From NCBI RefSeq assembly GCF_030124375.1, contig NZ_JASKLS010000022.1, forward strand, positions 35,890 to 99,889: 64,000 nucleotides of DNA. Direction: 5' to 3'. Of the stretch, positions 60,465 through 64,000 are shown piece after piece. Within the stretch, counting starts at the first letter, position 1, and each line of letters opens with the position of its first letter. Position numbers and translations under genes: made by a program. This stretch comes from Sinorhizobium sp. 6-70 (GTDB lineage Bacteria; Pseudomonadota; Alphaproteobacteria; Rhizobiales; Rhizobiaceae). The notes beneath the pieces were generated by a model. It had not been told where the DNA came from. It saw only the letters and a program-made list of their open reading frames with translations, and made no database searches.

Positions 60465-61186
60465 GTGCGCCGCTGCTGCATGTAAGAGCCGTCGAGACCT
60501 ATTACGGCAATATCCGCGCACTGAACGGCGTCGACGTGGAGGTCCATCGTGGAGAAATCGTCAGCCTGATCGGTGCCAACGGCGCCGGGAAGTCGACGCT
60601 GATGATGACGATCTGCGGCAGCCCGCAGGCGCGCACCGGCTCCGTCTTCTTCGACGGTCAGGAGATTACGCGGCTGCCGACGCACGAGATCGCCCGCCTG
60701 AGAATCGCGCAATCGCCGGAAGGGCGACGTATCTTCCCGCGCATGACGGTTCTTGAGAACCTGCAGATGGGGGCTAGCCTCGACAACCTGAAGTATTTCA
60801 ACGAGGACGTCGAAAAGATCTTCACGCTCTTCCCGCGCCTGAAGGAGCGGCAGGCGCAACGCGGCGGCACGCTGTCGGGCGGCGAACAGCAGATGTTGTC
60901 TATCGGGCGCGCCCTGATGGCCCGGCCGAAGCTGCTTTTGCTCGACGAGCCTTCGCTCGGCCTTGCGCCGCTGATCGTGAAGGGCATCTTCGAGGCGATC
61001 AAGAAACTCAACAAGCAAGAAGGCCTGACGGTGTTCCTGGTCGAGCAGAACGCCTTCGGTGCACTCAAGCTGTCGGACCGTGCTTATGTCATGGTCAACG
61101 GCAGGGTGACCATGAGCGGGACGGGCAAGGATCTTCTCGCCAATCCGGAAGTCCGTTCGGCCTATCTCGAAGGCGGCCGTCATTGA
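60461..61186 (+). CDS. livF: Branched-chain amino acid ABC transporter ATP-binding protein LivF
   Basis: The 241-residue ATPase has Walker A GANGAGKST, signature LSGGEQQMLSIGRAL, Walker B LLLLDEPSLGLAP and H-loop VEQN. It pairs with LivG to power the importer. Confidence 0.94.
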   Translation: MSAPLLHVRAVETYYGNIRALNGVDVEVHRGEIVSLIGANGAGKSTLMMTICGSPQARTGSVFFDGQEITRLPTHEIARLRIAQSPEGRRIFPRMTVLENLQMGASLDNLKYFNEDVEKIFTLFPRLKERQAQRGGTLSGGEQQMLSIGRALMARPKLLLLDEPSLGLAPLIVKGIFEAIKKLNKQEGLTVFLVEQNAFGALKLSDRAYVMVNGRVTMSGTGKDLLANPEVRSAYLEGGRH

Positions 61187-61210
61187 TGCGCCGCGCCTGG
61201 AGTATGTGAC

Positions 61211-61555
61211 ATGCAGGGAATTCTCTACGAAGAAACGTCGATCTGGCAGTTTCTCTTCATCACCTGTGTGCTGGGTGGCTGGACCGCCTGGCGGACGGGC
61301 AAGAGCGTTGCCGATACGTGGCATAACTTTCCGCGGCTGCTGCTCTATGTGGCGCTGCTGGGTTGGGCTATCCGCTTCATTCATCACGCTCTTTTCGGTG
61401 GCACGATGTTCAGCCTGCAGTACTATATCGTGGACACGATCGTGCTTTTGTTGTTTGCTACCGCCGGTTTTCGATACTACCGGACCAGGCAAATGACCAA
61501 CAACTACTACTGGCTCTATGAAAAGGCTTCACCCTTCTCCTGGAAGACCAAATAA
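61211..61555 (+). CDS. Small membrane protein, DUF6867-like, in the liv operon
   Basis: The 114-residue protein has three likely membrane segments (FLFITCVLGGWTAWRTG, LLLYVALLGWAIRFIHHALF and IVDTIVLLLFATAGFRYYR) and the aromatic end NNYYWLYEKASPFSWKTK. It resembles the DUF6867 family, which I recall between livF and the binding-protein gene in Rhizobiales. It follows livF by 24 bases. Function unknown; an accessory subunit of the Liv permease is plausible from its fixed place. Confidence 0.8.
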   Translation: MQGILYEETSIWQFLFITCVLGGWTAWRTGKSVADTWHNFPRLLLYVALLGWAIRFIHHALFGGTMFSLQYYIVDTIVLLLFATAGFRYYRTRQMTNNYYWLYEKASPFSWKTK

Positions 61556-61668
61556 GGGAACAGCACGTGCCGGTCGATTGCGGCCGGTGCGAAAGAACAC
61601 CGGCGCAATTAAGGTGGGCATTGCGCAGGCGTGGAAACGAGACCCGCTCGATTATTGGGAGTAACAAG

Positions 61669-62787
61669 ATGAAAAAGTCTCTTTTGTCGGCCGTTGCGCT
61701 GACGGCAATGGTCGCCTTTAGCGGCTCTGCGTGGGCTGACATTGTGGTCGGTGTTGCCGGCCCGTTGACCGGCCCGAATGCTGCGTTCGGTGCACAGCTT
61801 CAGAAAGGCGCTGAACAGGCGGCTGCCGATATCAACGCTGCAGGCGGCATCAACGGTGAACAGATCAAGGTTGTGCTCGGCGACGACGTGTCGGATGCCA
61901 AGCAGGGCGTTTCGGTCGCCAACAAGTTCGTTGCTGACGGCGTGAAGTTCGTCGTCGGCCACTTCAACTCGGGCGTGTCCATCCCGGCTTCGGAAATCTA
62001 CGCCGAAAACGGCATCCTGCAGGTCACTCCGGCCTCCACCAACCCGCAGTTCACCGAGCGCGGCCTGTGGAACACCTTCCGTACCTGCGGTCGCGACGAT
62101 CAGCAGGGTGCGGTTGCCGGTGCCTACCTCGCCGCCAATTTCAAGGACGCGAAGATCGCCGTCGTTCACGACAAGACCCCCTATGGTCAGGGCCTTGCCG
62201 ATGAAACCAAGAAGGCGATGAACGAGGCCGGCCTCACCGAAGCGCTCTACGAAGGTATCAACACGGGTGACAAGGACTTCTCGGCGCTGATCGCGAAGAT
62301 GAAGCAAGCCGGTGTTTCGATCGTCTATTACGGCGGTCTGCACACGGAAGCTGGCCTGATCATGCGCCAGATGAAGGACCAGGGCCTGAAGGCAACGATG
62401 ATGTCGGGTGACGGCATCGTCTCGAACGAACTGGCCTCGATCGCCGGTGACGCCGTTGACGGCACGCTGATGACCTTCTCGCCGGATCCGCGCAAGAACC
62501 CGAATGCCAAGGACCTCGTCGAGAAGTTCCGCACCGCCGGCTTTGAACCGGAAGCCTACACGCTCTATGCCTATGCCGCTCTCCAGGTGATCGCTGAAGG
62601 CGCGAAGGCTGCCGGCGGCAACGATCCGCAGGCCGTGGCCGAGGCCATCAAGGCCAAGGGTCCGTTCAAGACCGCAATCGGCGAACTCGGCTACGACGAA
62701 AAGGGTGACATCACCCGCCCGGACTACGTCATGTACACCTGGAAGAAGGGTGACGACGGCAAGTACAGCTACTTCCAGAACGAATAG
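61669..62787 (+). CDS. livJ: Branched-chain amino acid ABC transporter substrate-binding protein
   Basis: The 372-residue protein has a signal peptide (LLSAVALTAMVAFSGSAWAD) and the Leu/Ile/Val-binding fold (IVVGVAGPLTGPNAAFGAQL, then FVVGHFNSGVSIPASEIYAE). Many highly used codons suggest strong expression. The RBS is GGGAGTAAC. Naming as livJ or livK is arbitrary. It is last in the operon and is followed by a strong terminator. Confidence 0.92.
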   Translation: MKKSLLSAVALTAMVAFSGSAWADIVVGVAGPLTGPNAAFGAQLQKGAEQAAADINAAGGINGEQIKVVLGDDVSDAKQGVSVANKFVADGVKFVVGHFNSGVSIPASEIYAENGILQVTPASTNPQFTERGLWNTFRTCGRDDQQGAVAGAYLAANFKDAKIAVVHDKTPYGQGLADETKKAMNEAGLTEALYEGINTGDKDFSALIAKMKQAGVSIVYYGGLHTEAGLIMRQMKDQGLKATMMSGDGIVSNELASIAGDAVDGTLMTFSPDPRKNPNAKDLVEKFRTAGFEPEAYTLYAYAALQVIAEGAKAAGGNDPQAVAEAIKAKGPFKTAIGELGYDEKGDITRPDYVMYTWKKGDDGKYSYFQNE

Positions 62788-62812
62788 TCGTCATTTCGTT
62801 CCGCTTTTAGAG

Positions 62813-62841
62813 GACCCGGCGTGGAAGCGCCGGGTCTTTTT
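62813..62841 (+). terminator. Strong intrinsic terminator of the liv operon
   Basis: GACCCGGCG pairs with CGCCGGGTC across a 6-base loop and is followed by TTTTT. It lies 25 bases after the stop codon. Confidence 0.93.
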
Positions 62842-62871
62842 GTTCCTGTGGCAGCGGTGCATACGCACCTC

Positions 62872-62960
62872 CAGCGCGGCCCGTCCGATCAGACGTGCAA
62901 GGGATGTTGTAGCACTTTGAATTGCTGCATGGTTTCGTGGTTGAACTGGCTACGATTTAG
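62872..62960 (-). repeat. Mosaic intergenic repeat, family R, copy 9 (inverted)
   Basis: On the minus strand it gives CTAAATCGTAGCC, ATGCAGCAATTCAAAGTGC and TACAACATCCCTTGCACGTC, matching the R family with several changes in the hairpin end. Confidence 0.75.
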
Positions 62961-62961
62961 A

Positions 62962-63005
62962 GCAATTCCAGGAAAAGTGTGTAACGGTTTTCCGTCCGGA
63001 ATTGC
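62962..63005. repeat. Palindromic intergenic repeat, family Q variant
   Basis: Arms GCAATTCC and GGAATTGC flank a core AAAAGTGTGTAACGGTTTT that matches the core of the two family-Q copies (AAAAGTGTGCAGCGGTTTT) despite different arms. Confidence 0.75.
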
Positions 63006-63022
63006 GTAGTTTCAAAGAGTTA

Positions 63023-63060
63023 GATCATTTCACTGTTTCAGTGAAACAATGAAATGGATC
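63023..63060. repeat. Palindrome near the OhrR-like gene
   Basis: TTTCACTG and CAGTGAAA form a perfect stem around TTT, with outer GATC and CATTTC/GAAATG complementarity. It may be a hairpin at the 3' end of the minus-strand MarR transcript. Confidence 0.6.
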
Positions 63061-63113
63061 TAAGGGCGCATGCGGTAGCGATGCGCAGGCTGTCAGCGCC
63101 TGCACAGCGCGCC

Positions 63114-63566
63114 TTATCTCAGCAGCGACGTACGCAGCGTTGCGATCTCCTGCTTGAGCCGGACGAGCTCGGCGGGCTTCATACCTGTGGCGTTGGCAAT
63201 GCCACGGGGAACATTTTCGGCCTTTTCCCGCAAGGCGCGGCCGCTTTCGGTCAATTTAACGCGCACTTGTCTTTCGTCGGCCCGGTCCCGGACTCGCGAT
63301 ATGTAGCCCATGGCTTCGAGGCGCTTCAGCATAGGTGTGAGCGTGCTCGACTCCAGAAAAAGCCTTTCGCCCAAACTGCCAACGGTCTGGTCGTCTTTTT
63401 CCCAAAGGACGACCATCACGAGATATTGCGGATAGGTGAGGTCCAACTCGTCCAGCAGCGGCTTGTAGACGCGCGTGAAGGCGTGGTTTGTCGAATAGAT
63501 CGCGAAGCACAGAAAATTGTCGAGTTTCATTAGGTCTTCGTGAGAGGGGCTGTCTGCCTTGGTCAT
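63114..63566 (-). CDS. MarR-family regulator, OhrR-like
   Basis: The 150-residue protein has the OhrR layout: a peroxide-sensing Cys20 in LDNFLCFAIYSTNHAF, the paired tyrosines of YKPLLDELDLTYPQYLVM, and a winged helix (SLGERLFLESSTLTPMLKRLEAMGYI, RVRDRADERQVRVKLTESG). It probably represses the divergent hydrolase gene and itself until organic peroxide oxidises the Cys. I chose the ATG giving MTKADSPS. The usual target, an Ohr peroxidase, is not visible in this window. Confidence 0.88.
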   Translation of the reverse strand: MTKADSPSHEDLMKLDNFLCFAIYSTNHAFTRVYKPLLDELDLTYPQYLVMVVLWEKDDQTVGSLGERLFLESSTLTPMLKRLEAMGYISRVRDRADERQVRVKLTESGRALREKAENVPRGIANATGMKPAELVRLKQEIATLRTSLLR

Positions 63567-63608
63567 TGTTCCAACCCAGATTTGTTCATGGGATAAAATA
63601 AATCGTTC

Positions 63609-63720
63609 GCGATCTAATCGCAAGGTATTGACACGTCGAATTCGTCACGATAAATATCGTGCACGATTTAATAGTGAGATAGGTAATGATCGGGCGGTAT
63701 CGCGCACGATTTAATCGCGA
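63609..63720. promoter_or_regulatory. Cluster of palindromes, candidate OhrR-type operators
   Basis: Three palindromes lie between the divergent genes: GCGATctaATCGC (63609-63621), CACGATaaatATCGTG (63646-63661) and TCGCG...CGCGA (63700-63720). In addition GCACGATTTAAT occurs as a direct repeat at 63661 and 63704, 43 bases apart or about four helical turns. This fits multiple MarR-dimer sites covering both promoters. Confidence 0.6.
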
Positions 63721-63759
63721 GACTTTAAGCGACCTATGCAGCGGAACAAGGAGCATTCC

Positions 63760-64000
63760 ATGACAAGGATAAGCGCAAGCGTAAGGACGAACGGCATCTC
63801 ACGAAGAGACGTACTGGCTGGCACGCTCGGCGCCGCCGCTGCAGTATCTGCTGTCCGCCCGGCCTCGGCGGCGGCAGTTGCCGCGAATGCAACCACCACA
63901 ACCAGCGAAGGAGCAAGGACCATGGGAAGCAGGATCGTCACCCGCGACGGCGTCGAAATCTATTACAAGGACTGGGGTCCGAAGGACGGGCCGGTGGTCG
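63760..64000 (+). CDS. Tat-exported alpha/beta hydrolase (N-terminal part)
   Basis: Only the first 80 residues are inside the window. A twin-arginine leader (GISRRDVLAGTLGAAAAVSA) precedes GSRIVTRDGVEIYYKDWGPKDGPVV, the opening of the chloroperoxidase/esterase-type alpha/beta hydrolase family. The RBS is AAGGAG. The divergent OhrR-like gene and palindromes suggest it is induced by peroxides. The active-site residues lie beyond the right edge. Confidence 0.82.
   Translation, partial: MTRISASVRTNGISRRDVLAGTLGAAAAVSAVRPASAAAVAANATTTTSEGARTMGSRIVTRDGVEIYYKDWGPKDGPVV

Larger units (their letters stand above)
62788..63113. other. 326-base intergenic region of stacked repeats
   Basis: No gene is visible. 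From left to right it holds the liv terminator, an inverted family-R repeat, a family-Q variant and a separate palindrome, so nearly all of it is repeat or hairpin DNA between the liv operon and the convergent OhrR-like gene. Confidence 0.75.

Overview
This is a GC-rich alphaproteobacterial chromosome segment, most likely from a rhizobium of the Sinorhizobium/Ensifer group. The protein sequences point there: coxMNOP-type oxidase, heterotetrameric sarcosine oxidase, livHMGF followed by a small DUF6867-like membrane protein, and an OhrR-like/Tat-hydrolase pair. Many intergenic gaps also carry mosaic palindromic repeats typical of rhizobia. From memory only, the order cox / CUT1 transporter / polyamine genes / liv / OhrR-like resembles part of the S. 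meliloti chromosome; I could not check this. I see no tRNA, rRNA, CRISPR array, integrase or transposase. The window reads as housekeeping and catabolic chromosome rather than an island.

Layout. 0-0.7 kb: the 3' end of a NodU/CmcH-type carbamoyltransferase. 0.8-8.1 kb: a LacI-family regulator divergent from a pentitol module made of a ribose/xylose-type ABC importer, ribitol 2-dehydrogenase and an FGGY (D-ribulose-type) kinase. 8.1-14.3 kb: single genes for a luciferase-like monooxygenase, class III nucleotide cyclase, SRPBCC protein, glutathione synthetase, LysE exporter and secreted serine hydrolase. 14.3-19.4 kb (minus): cytochrome c plus an alternative aa3-type oxidase (coxM, coxN, two subunit III proteins, subunit IV). 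19.6-25.8 kb (minus): FadR-type GntR regulator, Cys/Met-metabolism PLP enzyme and a CUT1 sugar-type ABC importer in one operon. 26-28.2 kb: a small secreted protein, then an XRE-cupin regulator with an M24 peptidase.

28.4-44.9 kb is a polyamine/guanidino-compound region. It holds a GntR regulator, gamma-glutamylputrescine synthetase and oxidase, a transglutaminase-like protein lacking the usual nucleophile, aldehyde dehydrogenase, EamA transporter, aminotransferase, LysR regulator, agmatinase-family ureohydrolase, a Pot-type ABC importer and a nitrilase-family amidase. Together they can import a polyamine or guanidino compound and break it down through gamma-glutamyl intermediates and urea release.

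45.1-49.3 kb looks like a quinone/electrophile-defence group: an MhqO-like dioxygenase, an FMN reductase, an MhqO-MhqD-like fusion and an SDR. It is followed by a Crp/Fnr regulator, a single-domain response regulator and cysQ. 51.8-56.9 kb is soxBDAG (sarcosine oxidase). 57.3-62.8 kb is livHMGF, the DUF6867-like gene and the LivJ-type binding protein, closed by a strong terminator. 63.1-64 kb is an OhrR-like MarR regulator divergent from a Tat-exported alpha/beta hydrolase cut by the window end, with several palindromes between them.

The most unusual items are the transglutaminase-like protein with Ser and Asn at the Cys and His positions, the dioxygenase-esterase fusion, the trans-sulfuration-type enzyme inside a sugar-transporter operon, the amidase plus ureohydrolase pairing, and repeats lodged between binding-protein genes and their downstream transporter genes.
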